NCBI GenBank assembly: GCA_021613535.1
Contig: CP075492.1
Span: 18,476,001-18,540,000, forward strand
Length of the DNA: 64,000 nt
Direction of reading: 5' to 3'
DNA from: Adineta vaga
Taxonomy: Eukaryota > Rotifera
The first letter of the stretch is position 1, and every line of letters begins with the position of its first letter. Positions 1 through 10,830 of the stretch are shown here, piece after piece. A program made the translations under genes and the position numbers. The notes below the pieces were generated by a model. That model was not told the origin of the DNA. It was given only the letters and a program-made list of their open reading frames with translations, and did not search any database.

Positions 1-56
1 TTGATCTCTTTTTTCTACATCATTATCGACACGCTCGTTAGACGTAGATGTTAACA

Positions 57-478
57 TTAAACAAATGAACAACCTATACCAAAGGTACCACCAGGTGCCT
101 AAAATAAAAAACAATTTCATCCAAAAGTAACCTTTCTCATATAGAAAAAAATGACATACGAGACAGCAGAACGGATGTTTATCTCCACAATCAGTACCTG
201 CACTAAGAGCTATTTCACAATTTCCAACTATAAAAGATAAATGAACTATTATAGTATCAGTTTGGTAAATAATAATAAGAAGATATACCTGCGTATCCAT
301 TCGTGAATGAACAACACATAGATAATCCGAAACCACATCCTGGATGTCTATTATCACGACGAACTAGATGATGTAATTGAAATTTGTTATTTTGTAATGG
401 TACTGCTTCGTTGAATTGAACAATAACAGCGAGAAGAATCAGAGCAATAGTAAATGAAAGAATTGTAAAAGATTGCAT
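57..478 (-). CDS. small secreted eight-cysteine peptide, hydrophobin-like spacing (3 exons)
   Basis: Exons 478-289, 227-160 and 98-57 join in phase across two 61-bp GT..AG introns and give 99 residues plus TAA. The first ~25 residues are a hydrophobic signal peptide ending near NEA; RR at ~40-41 could be a propeptide site. The mature part has eight cysteines in the order C-x6-CC-x11-C-x9-C-x6-CC-x10-C. That order (C, CC, C, C, CC, C) is the signature of fungal hydrophobins, and the x11 and x10 spacings match class II. The pattern is also an internal duplication: CGFGLSMCC and CGDKHPFCC each start a four-cysteine half ending in G-x-G-(x)-C. A chitin-binding or other cystine-knot peptide is an alternative. 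Secretion is well supported; the family is inferred from spacing only. The reading continues past the stop seen in exon 1 because that stop lies in intron 1. Confidence 0.7.
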
Positions 479-1560
479 GATGTTGCTATTAAATTCGAAT
501 CGTTGTTTATGTAGAAATATTACAATATAATATAATTTTTTTTACGAATTTTTCTCTGCTTTTTATACCTATACTCATGACTTTATATAACCAAAATAAA
601 ACTCACAACTAGAATACTTTTGTTAGTAAAATAGCTTTTCATTGTCTATTAAACAAAGAAAACAATGAATGGTTTTTTTCCCTGTCATTATATGCATGTC
701 ATCATTTTATTTATATCGTATAAAGATAATTGTGCATTGATCATTGTTTACGATAAAAATAGTATTTTACTGTATATGATCAAAGAGTGCATAACTTTGT
801 ATTGGTAATATGAAAGAAAATTTTGCATTGAAAATCTGATTTTTCTTGTTTATTAATCGGAATTTGAATGAACAATATTCAAAAGTTAAACTCTTGTTCA
901 TCGATAATAAAAAACAAATTGCCTCATTATTTCTCAGTACAAAATCATGTATTTGTGGTTACACAGTAAAATTAAGGTATGTAAGATAAAATGACGGAGA
1001 GAAAAAAACAATCATTATTCTCTTTGTATGAAATACAATATGATAATATTTAATACTAACAACGAAATATCCTATCTACATGTGAGTTGTAGTTCTGACT
1101 AGTTAAAGATACTAATCTATCGAACTCGATGGACTGATTTTCGTGATATGTTCTGATTTTGTCTACAGATCTTCAAATCAAAAATGATTACTTTTGTTTG
1201 TAGAAAATAACAAAATGAAAATATCAGAACTTAGAACATAATATTCTGTCAAAAAATGTGAAATCTTCTATTATTCTTATTCTTATAGAAAGAAGAAAAA
1301 CACTGTTTGCTATTAATATACACATAATAGAAATTCTATTGAGAATAATACTCAAAGAAATGAAAGTTTTTCAAAATAAAATATATTTCATCTAGGAAAA
1401 ATTTCATTGTTTGAATATACAAATTTTGAATTTCATTTTTCTCTTCGTTTCATTCAATATAAAAAATGTTCTTTCTAGAAACTTCTATAATACTTTTCAT
1501 GACAGGAAATTGAGTTAATGGAAAATGTTCGGATAAAAGTCAAAGTTAGAAAAACTATAC
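479..1560. other. AT-rich intergenic stretch
   Basis: No open frame, RNA gene or repeat was recognised. The stretch is upstream of the minus-strand secreted peptide and would hold its promoter; no specific element could be identified. Confidence 0.5.
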
Positions 1561-1570
1561 TTGAAGTTTA

Positions 1571-1610
1571 GAGTGTGGGTGTCAGATCGATGCAGTACCC
1601 ACACCCTCAA
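1571..1610. repeat. telomere-like hairpin T1
   Basis: GAGTGTGGGTG is followed 11 bases later by ACCCACACCCTCAA, forming a short inverted pair of TGTGGG-type tracts. It lies between two diverged copies of a direct repeat: GGAAAATGTTCG occurs near 1519 and again near 1706, each preceded by a GACAGGAA word. Confidence 0.6.
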
Positions 1611-1723
1611 CTCTAAAAGGTTATACAACTAAGCTATTAGATAATGACAGGAATTGATTAATTTCAAGTTGTTACGAGAATGTCCTTGTTTTCTTTGTAG
1701 GTAAGGAAAATGTTCGATAAGAC

Positions 1724-1905
1724 TTAGAGTTGCTGATCCGTCCCCAATGATAATTGATTCCCATCTCTCCAAAATTGTCCATTCTCCAATTTTTCAGTGT
1801 AAACACAATATAAAATAGAATCAGCACCTATTTCAGGTGATCGTCCACCTTCTGCCTTATTACTTAGATCAGTTGAACAAAGTTCTGGACAGACAGCGCT
1901 AATCG
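1724..1905 (-). pseudogene. short-chain dehydrogenase, C-terminal part (split gene)
   Basis: This minus-strand frame ends at TAA 1726-1724 and encodes a carbonyl-reductase-like C-terminus: ISAVCPELCSTDL, then SPEIGAD and NGQFWRDGNQLSL. These match the VCPGxxxTD and GAD...GxFxRD blocks of SDR enzymes. The rest of the exon is at 10384-10571, on the far side of the Mutator-like element; the 9 bases CGCTAATCG at 1897-1905 are repeated at 10384-10392. Read without the element, the two halves continue in one frame. The enzyme would have been a cytosolic NAD(P)H-dependent carbonyl reductase; it is now disrupted. Confidence 0.75.
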
Positions 1906-1949
1906 ACGTAGGATATCTTAGCGCCCGATTCGAGTTTTTCCAGGGCCGA

Positions 1950-2194
1950 TTCGCCTATGGACTGGAACCAACGCTCACTTTGGTGGAGCCAGATGCAGTT
2001 CAACAAGCTCCATCGATTCCAAAAGAAAAAATTTCAAAAATACCCGCCCTTACCTCTCAAAAACACGAAAAACAGCGAAAAAACATCCAAAAAAAGCTAA
2101 AAAACGAGAAAAACCTGATCGGATTCGCCTATGGACCGGAACCAACTCTGCTTTTGGTGGAACCAGATGCAGCTCGACGAGCTCTACCGATTCC
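1950..2194. repeat. subterminal duplicated 71-bp unit in the MULE inverted repeat
   Basis: A 71-bp unit starting TTCGCCTATGGAC at 1950-2020 recurs with substitutions at 2124-2194, 174 bp apart. The mirrored copies are in the right arm (about 10095-10340). Such repeated subterminal blocks often serve as transposase binding sites; that role is inferred. Confidence 0.6.
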
Positions 2195-2774
2195 ACATCT
2201 TATTTTTCCATTTTGAGCTCTTTGTAGCCCAGAAATCTGTTAATTATCAATCAACACATCATAACTGCACTAACAAAAAAATTTCATTCGCTACTTTCTT
2301 TCAACCAATGGGATATTTTTCTCTTGTAAGATGTCATAAATCACAACTAAAAATTTTTTCGTTGTTATATTTTTAAAAATTATTTATTTTATGAATATTA
2401 ACGATTAAAATAAAATAATTATGAATTGGACGGAATGTTTGACCTAAAATAATTTTTAGGCCTCAGACACACTATAAAAAATAAAACTGAAATAAGACAC
2501 GCGATTGGTTGAAAATTTAAAACAGAATTAAGTCAGGTCGGCTACCTGACTTAGATGATAAATCACCAATCAGATCGATGTATCGTTTGTACCAATCGAA
2601 ATATATGTGTGGCGCCGCTATTATATGGTCATTTTCGTCGAGGTGTGTTGTGTCGATTGACTATTGCTTTCATTAAAGTGGACGTCGAAAAGAAAAATAA
2701 ATGTTTTGTTCATTTTTGGTCGTGTCTTGGAATAGAAAGTACGAAATTTTCATCTGTTTACTGTATTTTAGATA

Positions 2775-4773
2775 ATGAAACCACGTTATATTCGATTCAT
2801 CACTCCACCAAATACAAATTTTAAATTAAATGCTCTACCACAAAATAGAATTCGATTCATGTCAATTGGACCATCAATTTCAATTCGAAACTCTAATCCA
2901 TCATATCAAATCGTCAGCGAAATTGAACAGCAAGCATCAATTGCAGATCCACCTCGTATGATACCATCCTTAACACCTGAAATGATTGATTTATCGGAAG
3001 ATATTGTGCCCGATGGAATAATTAGTACACAAGTTGCTGTATCTACTGTAGAGACATTTCCAACGACGTCATCGCAATCTGCCAACGTTCTTAAAAATGA
3101 ATCAAAAACTATCGATCGTATATTAACATCAGATTCGAGTACGTGAATTGTTTTAACTACTCCTTCTGAGAACTATAGATCTTTTGAAAACGAAACAATT
3201 CTTTGAGATGAAAAGAATTTTGTGCTTTTTAAATTTTAATTCATTATTTCAGAGCAAGTGATGTTCTACTAATTTTAGCTTCAAATGCAGCAACATCAAA
3301 TCTGCTACCAAAACCGATTGATTTAATTATTAAAAGAAGCCGGTCACCATCTGTTGACAAGAAACCATTAAATGTGAAGAAATCTAACGTGAAGATTATA
3401 AAAGAAGAAATAAGTAAATCAATGTTTTCTTTTGCGATTATTTATCTTTCTTTCTTCAGATCACAAGCCAACAAAACGTGGAAAAAACTGGTCAGAAAGC
3501 GAAACGATTGCTTTTATTGGTATATGGGCAGATCATTATTCACAACTAACCAACGGAAATAAAAGACATTGCCCAGGTCGAAAAATCCGAGCCGGATCCG
3601 ATCGGAACCAGAACATTCCGGTCATTTCATGGAAGCAGGATTCCGACCCGGATATTTTCGGACTTTTCCACTCGCTTCTGACTAACTTCCAGTAAGTTCC
3701 AGTCGGAAAACGACTGGAATTCACCAGAACAGTCCGAGAAATTCCGATCGGAATACTGCTTCCACTCTCCTTTGTTTTCCGGTTGGAACCTTTTGGAACT
3801 AGCTGGAACCGTCCGGAATATCCTCGGAAAGGCGTGATTTCTGGCAGGTTCCTTTCGGATCCGGAGGCCGGAACGTCCGTCCTGGGTGCCCAGTATACAA
3901 CGCTATGGCGGAACAAATCAATAGTATCTTGGCTCCAAGGTGTCTTAGTGCTCAAGATGTGAAGGGAAAAATTGGTAATCTAGTTACAGAGTATAGAAGA
4001 AAGAAGAAAGAACAGGGCAAAACTGGTGCGAGCCCTTGTACATGGACTTATTTCGATTTGATAGATAAAATTGTGGGTAAGTTTATTGCTCTTTCTTTCA
4101 ATGAGGTATTACTCTCTAAAACCACTTTTTATTAAATGAAAACTAGTAGAAAATCTGAGTACTTAGGAAATAAAACGTTTCAGTGATCTAAACATATTTT
4201 GTTCTTTGTTTCAGGTGAAAGACCTTACAACGACAACAATCTTCTTTCGGATTCAATGACGATTGAACAAGAAGATCTATTGGAAGAGATAAGCAACGTC
4301 GAAGTGTTTGATCTGAACTCAACTCAGATAGCTAAGGAAGCGGACGAATCATTCTCATTAACAAACGATATTGAACGAATTATAAGTCCAGTTCGTAATG
4401 ATTCAATTGCTTTGAAAAGTCCGCCAAGCAATCGAACTGCTTTAGAATGCAGCACTGCTACGACATTGGCATTATCGGCGAAAAAGAACCTTATCGTAAA
4501 GAAGAAAAAAGCTGCTGATATGAAGTAACTAATATATGTATATTTTTTCTCAGAAAACTAATAATTCTTTTATTATCAATTGACAGATCTGATTTGATGA
4601 AGCAACTTCTTGTCAAAATAGACGACGCTAATGCAGCTGCTGCTGAATCAGAAGTCAAAATGCTCGAACTTCTCGATAAACAAACGCAACTTCAAGCTGA
4701 AAGTGTTCAGAATGACAAGGAATTTTTGAATGTATTCAAAATGCTTGTTCAGAATATGACTCCTGGACACTGA
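2775..4773 (+). pseudogene. Harbinger Myb/SANT-like DNA-binding protein, interrupted
   Basis: Five exons are supported by phase-consistent GT..AG sites: 2775-3138, 3279-3413, 3460-4076, 4215-4524 and 4587-4773 (TGA). Exon 3 encodes a trihelix/SANT-like domain with the tryptophan motif KRGKNWSESETIAFIGIWA; after a foreign insertion at 3577-3886 it resumes with the MAEQIN and TEYRRKKKEQ helices. The last exon gives a Leu/Gln-rich probable coiled coil. In PIF/Harbinger elements this partner binds the element ends and helps carry the nuclease into the nucleus. Without the insertion the exon reads through in frame, so that insertion is the main lesion. Confidence 0.75.
3577..3886. mobile_element. 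310-bp GC-rich insertion in the Myb exon
   Basis: TGCCCAG lies on both sides (3570-3576 and 3887-3893), consistent with a 7-bp target duplication; CCCAGG...CCTGGG can also be read as short inverted ends. The insert is much more GC-rich than its surroundings and full of TCGGA/TCCGA words such as GGATCCGATCGGAA. It has no convincing ORF. Stretches near 31251 and 44220 use similar words, suggesting a short non-autonomous family. Confidence 0.65.
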
Positions 4774-4920
4774 ATCTCTTCCTTAGTTTAGATTTATGTA
4801 TTGATCAATATTAATTCATAAAAATTCTTTGTTTATGGTATATTTCATGTTATTTATGTTATCAATAACTTATTCATTTATATAAAATATGATTAATATC
4901 TTTCTTCATTTGTTTTCTAG

Positions 4921-6212
4921 ATGACTAATCAAGCACTGACGGGATTGATCCAATTGTATATATTAAAGAGAAAAAGATTACAACGTGAAATTAACTATTT
5001 TCGTCTCGAATACCAGTATCATCAACAAAATAATCATCGGACTCTGCGTAATCGAAATCGACTTATCTTATATTTATTAATGCTTGTTAAATCTTCTTCT
5101 CTTTTAAATCGTCGATGTGTTTGGTCCCATAGGAAAAGTGGCAGGTGGTGGTTAGAAATTGTACCAATAATGACAAATGAACAGTTTAAAGAAAACTTTA
5201 GATTGAATCGAACGACCTACAACGAATTGATACGACAAATTGGTCCATATTTACAAAGAGAAGACACAACTTTTCGGCCAGCTGTGTCTGTGGAAAAGAG
5301 AATAGCTTGCGCTCTATATTTAATAGGTTCGACAATCACTTTATGAAAAATATTATCTGTTTCGTTTGTTTTAGGTTCCACATGTGAGTTGAGAACGGCT
5401 GCACACTTATTTGGAATTGGAAAGACAACAGCTGGTCAAATCTTCATGAATTTTGCTCGATTTTAGTGGAAAATTTCTTTCATCGATTTATCAAGTTTCC
5501 TTCGACATCAAATGAAATTAATGATACTATCAACGACTTTTACACTAGATGTGGATATCCTATGTGTATTGGCTCCCTGGATGGCACTCATATTCCAATA
5601 AAACCGCCGTTGGGATTCGAAACTGACTATTTCAACTATAAGAAATACCACTCTGTTATCATGTTGGCCGTCGTGAATTCTTCTTTACTTTTTACTTATG
5701 TCAACGTAGGCGCACCTGGAAGATGCAATGATTCGTCCGTTTACTCACGCTCAACTTTATCGGATGTAATGCAGATGCCGGTATATGCTCATCACTATAT
5801 TTCCATTAATAATGTTAAAATCCAATCACATTTAATTGCCGATTCAGCATTTGCATTGAAGTCCACCGTGATCAAACCATACGGAGAAAGACCAAATATG
5901 CCACGTTCACAACGTTTATTTAATTATCGCCTTAGTAGATGCAGATGCTCTGTTGAAAGAGCTTTTGGTTCGATGAAGAACCGTTTTAGATGTTTACATA
6001 AGAAGTTGGAGTATAGTATAGATCATGTATGCACCCTCATCAAAGCAACGACAATTTTACACAATCTCTGTATTATTAGCAATGATCATCTGGAAGTTGA
6101 GTGGGATATTCCACAAACAATATACAAAAAACCACCTTGTAATACTCAAGCAACAGGTGCAGCCGGCATACGTGAAGCACTTACGATTTTCTTTGAACAA
6201 AATCCTTTGTAA
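4921..6212 (+). pseudogene. HARBI1-like DDE transposase of the Harbinger element, frameshifted
   Basis: Exon 1 (4921-5326) and exon 2 (from 5375) join in phase 1 over a 48-bp intron. Exon 2 runs into TAG at about 5463. Reading resumes one base out of frame at 5466, so a one-base loss near 5459-5465 explains the break. The downstream part has the DDE domain: SLDGTHIPIKPP with the first Asp, GAPGRCNDSSVY with an Asp, LIADSAFAL, and the Glu in RCSVERAFGSMKNRF. In active elements this nuclease cuts at TTA sites. The N-terminal part has the usual LRTAAHLFGIGKTTAGQI helix-turn-helix-like segment. Confidence 0.85.
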
Positions 6213-6976
6213 ACATTTCGTTTTTTGTGTAACGTTAATGGAATTAGATTATTTACGTCAGTGTGTAATAATAAATGATTTATGTTATACTTGTTGACAT
6301 TTTATAATCCCTCACGTTCATCAGTCTGCAGGAAACCTATTGCAAAAGTTCAATTCTACACTATATAAATGTATGAAGTAAAATTTTATATAGAAAATAA
6401 GCGTATGTTAGCGACACGTATCGTTGATTCATTATTTATCATAGTGTATTTTCTGCTTTCTTATTGGCGATTTAAGCGCATAGTGTGTACGGGGTCAAAT
6501 TAAAACGAAAATAAATCTGTTTTATTTTTCATAGTGTGTCTGAGGCCTTAGTTTAATAAATTTTAAAATAGACGGCGTTCTCTGCCAGTTCAATAGAATG
6601 CATGTGATTGGATAGAAAAGTTCTATTGGTCGATTCATTTCATCCAATGATGGAAAAAATGTCAATAGTCGTTGTTTGATAGAAATTTGACAATGTTGAA
6701 CAAAAAATTAACAGAATTAATCGATAAAATACTTTTTTAGTGAAAAAATTCTTTTAACGAAAATATAAATAAAAATGAATAAATTTTTTGAGAAATTGTT
6801 TTATTTAAAATTAATTCTCAAAATCAGATAAATTGATCTTTATGGTCAGAAAAAAATAAAATTTTATGAATTTGTTTTGAAAAAAAAGAATTTTATTTAA
6901 AATTTCTTTTTAATTTAATTCTATAAATAATAAATACTGATCATTATGATCAATGTAGAAAAATGAGAGAATTATT

Positions 6977-7696
6977 TAAAATACGAATGGAATTTTTGAG
7001 TTTGAAGATTAAAGTTTTTATCGTGAGAAGAATTGATTAGAATGAAAAATTCAATTTAGTTAAAATATATGATGGATCGCTAGCCTGTTTGTTTTCAATG
7101 TCGAATTGGATAACGAAGAATAGAAATAAATATTAGAAAAGATTTATATTCAAATCGCTACAATTCTCCAAAAGAAATGTGCAGATTGATAGTATAAAGA
7201 GTTTCTTATATTGTATGATATCATAAATAATTATAAGTAGTGTGAAAAATGGACGCCAAAAATGACAAGAAGGAGATGTTTTCCATTATAATAACGATTT
7301 ATTGAAAGTTTAACGATTTTTATAAAATGATTTAGGAATTTGATCATTTATTTTTTAGATAAAAGATAGCGAAAATTACCAAGGATGTTCAATTGGATGT
7401 ACATCCCATTTATTGTCCATTTCTAGTGAGTGATGCTTTTGGCAGAAGCTGACACAATTGATTGAATGTCAAAATAAATTAAAAGGTTTGCTTTCGACTA
7501 CTGATAGGTGTATGTTATTGACTTTTTTTTGTGACAATGTTCGTAATTTGTCTTATGTGCTTTATATCTTGATACTGTGTGTTTACTCACTTCATTCTAT
7601 GAAGAGTAGGTTCTTTTATTTGTTGAATAGATATGGGAACACTCAATAATCGAGTTTAACCTCACGAATGTATTGTATAGATAAGGAAGGTGGTGT
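6977..7696. other. left part of the MULE core, no gene seen
   Basis: AT-rich, between the inner edge of the left inverted repeat and the env-like frame. It may contain 5' exons of that gene; none could be assigned. Confidence 0.4.
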
Positions 7697-7719
7697 TTGT
7701 TCTTTTTTTTATTTTCAAG

Positions 7720-9034
7720 AGGTGTTGATATTTATAGTCATTCACGGTCACGATTAATTGAAATCGATTTAAATCGCATTTTAACACAACATCAACCTGA
7801 TAAAACGATCGATGATAGTAAATCAATTATTAACTTTTTTAATAAACGATTCTTTTCAAGAGAATCGGATAAACATTTATTGCCATTGAAACCACAAAAT
7901 AATGTTGCTGAAAATTATTCTAATATTCCACGTCTTCGTTCAACATCAACTGAAACAATTTTTCATCATATTACCAATAATGAAATTTCTTTTGATCATT
8001 TATCTCATGATGATTTATATTTAATTTTGAGTGCAGTATTCTCAGCAATGGATAACTCATATGTGATACATAACGTTCAAGAATCGTTAAATACATTTAA
8101 TCGATTAATTATAGGACAAAGTGTGTTTGTTCTACGATATTGCTTATTGAGTAATACTGAATTAACATCTTCTAAACCATGTCTGGCTATTTCAACATTG
8201 TTTTTACAAAGTCCAATTGATGATATGTCACAATTTACAGTTTTTCAATTTATTTCATTACCCGTCGTAATTAATCATGAACAATATAAATACTCAAATC
8301 TTCCAAAGATGATTGGAATAAATTCTGTTGATAACACAATAGTTTTATGGAATGATGATACGGATATTGATGAATGTACATTTTCTATGATTACTTTATG
8401 CAAAACCAAACCTGTTTCAGTTAAATTATCTAAACATTCATGTATATCAGAGCTTATTAATGATCAATCAATTTCTACAGATATGTGTTCAGTTAGTCGT
8501 TCACAAAATGTAGAACAAAATGTTTTCCATCTTCATAGTGGTATTTGGTATATTTCTGAAGTACAAGATGATATTCGATGTGATATTTTTTCCAATACGA
8601 ATGAAATTATAGAAACTATTGAAGTAAAAGAACCTTCACTATTACGTTTACCTTGTGATCAAAAACTAACATGTAATGATTTTAAACTATCTTCTATTTC
8701 ATGTGGTTCAGATCGAATAACTATCATACCAACTCCGCGTTTTAATATACGGAAAATGGCCCGATTCTTTTTACCAATTACTAATTATGGTCAAATGATC
8801 AACTCATCGTATCGAATACAATCAAAAAAAAACAATTCAAGATATATTACTAGCTTTTACATTGCAAAAACCTACTATCAAACAGATACTACGTGACATC
8901 GCCACATCAATATCATCAATTTTAGTTTTTTTGGTAATCTTTGGACTTATGTATGCATTCAAATTAATTAAATACAAATTACAAAGAAAAATAAACGAAC
9001 TTGAATCTGTTCTATATGACATAGAACTTGTTTA
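7720..9034 (+). pseudogene. env-like membrane glycoprotein ORF, frame broken near its C-terminus
   Basis: A ~390-residue frame runs to TGA at 8894-8896. It begins with no ATG but directly after an AG that could be a splice acceptor (7718), so upstream exons may exist. It has scattered cysteines, several N-glycosylation sites and a hydrophobic segment near residues 110-135. The cysteine-spaced C-terminal part (SGIWYIS, then LRLPC and LTCNDF) recalls the ectodomain ends of gypsy/errantivirus and baculovirus F-type envelope proteins. At 8824-8832 there is a run of nine A's; past it a different frame stays open to TAA at 9034 and encodes one transmembrane-like helix and a basic tail. The break may be a real frameshift or a homopolymer error. 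No gag or pol sequence is nearby. Alternative: an unrelated type I membrane protein. Confidence 0.4.
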
Positions 9035-9404
9035 AATTATATGTCATACATATTACTGTTCATATATAGCTATAGATTTCTGTCAATTATTATTATAGAT
9101 TAGTAGCAGTTTTGATTCCTCTCGTAGATTATGTTCATTTTCTTTTAAATAAACATCATTGTTCATGTGCACTAATACATTTGTAAACTGTTATTACAGA
9201 TTAATAAAGTTCTTCTCTCTATTTGAAAGTGCATTTCATATGAGCAATGTAATTATTTGCTTTAAATACATTTTCTTCACAAATAAGTCATCACTAGTAT
9301 TTGAGCTCCTCATTTCTGTTTAAAAACAATTATCACCCAACAGATATCTGGATAATTCCTATAAATAGCTTATTATTCAAAATTTTATTTTAAATTTTTA
9401 CAGA
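9035..9404. other. right part of the MULE core, no gene seen
   Basis: AT-rich, between the stop of the env-like frame and the inner edge of the right inverted repeat. It contains AATAAA-like words near 9150-9205 that could serve as 3' end signals. Confidence 0.4.
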
Positions 9405-10383
9405 AAAATTCTTTCATTTTTCTACATTGATCATTAATGATCAGTATTTATTATTTATAGAATTAAATTAAAAAGAAATTTTAAATAAAATTCCTTTTTT
9501 TCAAAAAAAATTCATAAAATTTAATTTTTTTCTGACCATAAAGATCAATTTATCTGATTTTGAGAATTAATTGTAAATAAAACAATTTCTCAAAAAATTT
9601 ATTCATTTTTATTTATATTTTCGTTAAAAGAATTTTTTCACTAAAAAAGTATTTTATCGATTAATTCTGTTAATTTTTTGTTCAACATTGTCAAATTTCT
9701 ATCAAACAACGACTATTGACATTTTTTCCATCATTGGATGAAATGAATCAGCCAATAGAACTTTTCTATCCAATCACATGCATTCTATTGAACTGGCAGA
9801 CAACGCCGTCTATTTTAAAATTTATTAAAATAAAAATTATTTTAGGTCAAACATTCCGTCCAATTCATAATTATTTTATTTTAATCGTTAATATTCATAA
9901 AATAAATAATTTTTAAAAATATAACAACGAAAAAATTTTTAGTTGTGATTTATGACATCTTACAAGAGAAAAATATCCCATTGGTTGAAAGAAAGTAACG
10001 AATGAAATTTTTTTGTTAGTGCAGTTATGATGTGTTGATTGATAATTAACAGATTTCTCGGCTATAAAGAGCTCAAAATGGAAAAATAAGATGTGGAATC
10101 GGTAGAGCTCGTCGAGCTGCATCTGGTTCCACCAAAAGCAGAGTTGGTTCCGGTCCATAGGCGAATCCGATCAGGTTTTTCTCGTTTTTTAGCTTTTTTT
10201 GGATGTTTTTTCGCTGTTTTTCGTGTTTTTGAGAGGTAAGGGCGGGTATTTTTGAAATTTTTTCTTTTGGAATCGATGGAGCTTGTTGAACTGCATCTGG
10301 CTCCACCAAAGTGAGCGTTGGTTCCAGTCCATAGGCGAATCGGCCCTGGAAAAACTCGAATCGGGCGCTAAGATATCCTACGT

Positions 10384-10571
10384 CGCTAATCGTCATATTC
10401 TTTGCAGAATATTTTTTATTTCAATCACGTGCTTCCAAACGAGTTAAAATGGTAGCACCTAGTTTTTCTGCACTATAGTATGTAAAATCGACACCTGGAA
10501 GAGGAGAAAATTCAATAGAATCAAAGCCCACTGTCCTTGGATCTTTTCCTTCTTCGACTACTTTAAAGAAA
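10384..10571 (-). pseudogene. short-chain dehydrogenase, catalytic part (split gene)
   Basis: The exon begins after a clear acceptor (TTTATTTCAG at about 10572) and encodes FFKVVEEG, then FTYYSAEKLGATILTRLEA. That contains the SDR catalytic YxxxK as YSAEK. A TGA (about 10423-10421) stands where a Trp codon would keep the frame open; after it the frame runs to the MULE target duplication and continues at 1905-1724. The gene therefore carries both a nonsense codon and the transposon. Upstream, a dispersed repeat (10585-10830) lies in the intron. Dinucleotide-binding N-terminal exons were not found in the window. Confidence 0.75.
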
Positions 10572-10584
10572 CTGAAATAAATAA

Positions 10585-10830
10585 GTACCGCTCGTCGTGC
10601 CGACTCACTTAACCCTCGACTGCGCAGGACAGGTATTTTGAGCTTCTCCCAATAGTGAGACGAATTCATCTGGCAAACTAATATACCAGAAAACGGCTCA
10701 CATGTTATTGTTCAAATATATATTAACTTTCAAAAACAAAATATTAATCTTTTTGGAAAATCAATTTCACCCAACACCCATCTCTATACCCTCGCCCATG
10801 GTTTCAACCAACATCCATGCCCTTACTCCC
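10585..10830. repeat. dispersed repeat, copy A
   Basis: CGTCGTGCCGACTCACTT, CCCTCGACTG, CAGGTATTTT and GACGAATT, ending in CACCCAACA and CTCTATACC, recur in the same order at about 56645-56850. The copies have diverged and differ by indels. The right part is C-rich and telomere-like. Confidence 0.6.

Larger units (their letters stand above)
2459..6547 (+). mobile_element. PIF/Harbinger transposon nested in the MULE left arm
   Basis: The terminal repeats begin GGCCTCAGACACACTAT and agree at 28 of the first 29 positions. They are flanked by TTA on both sides (2456-2458 and 6548-6550), the canonical PIF/Harbinger target duplication. The uninterrupted right arm of the host MULE near 9820-9850 shows the empty site, differing at one base. 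The 4.09-kb element carries the two standard genes, a Myb/SANT-like DNA-binding protein (2775-4773) and a HARBI1-type nuclease (4921-6212). Both are damaged, so this copy cannot supply its own proteins. Confidence 0.9.
1906..10383. mobile_element. Mutator-like (MULE-type) element with ~980-bp inverted repeats
   Basis: The ends read ACGTAGGATATC... and ...GATATCCTACGT and are flanked by the 9-bp duplication CGCTAATCG (1897-1905 and 10384-10392). The left arm is 1906-2458 continued at 6551-6976; the right arm is 9405-10383. They match almost base for base over about 980 bp. Removing the nested Harbinger element (4089 bp plus its TTA duplication) leaves about 4.39 kb with a 2.4-kb core at 6977-9404. 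A 9-bp duplication and very long terminal inverted repeats are characteristic of MULEs; Merlin elements also make 8-9 bp duplications. No MULE transposase was recognised. The only sizeable core ORF is the env-like frame at 7720-9034, so the element appears non-autonomous with captured cargo. It interrupts an SDR gene. Confidence 0.8.

Noticed and set aside
2131-2376. Open frames inside the MULE inverted repeats (also 9913-10396)
   Set aside because: The frames exist in both arms only because the arms are copies; they have no ATG context or family similarity and overlap the repeated subterminal units.
1906-10383. Endogenous retrovirus or LTR element around the env-like frame
   Set aside because: The long repeats are inverted, not direct. 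There is no primer-binding site, gag or pol, and the duplication is 9 bp with exact inverted termini.
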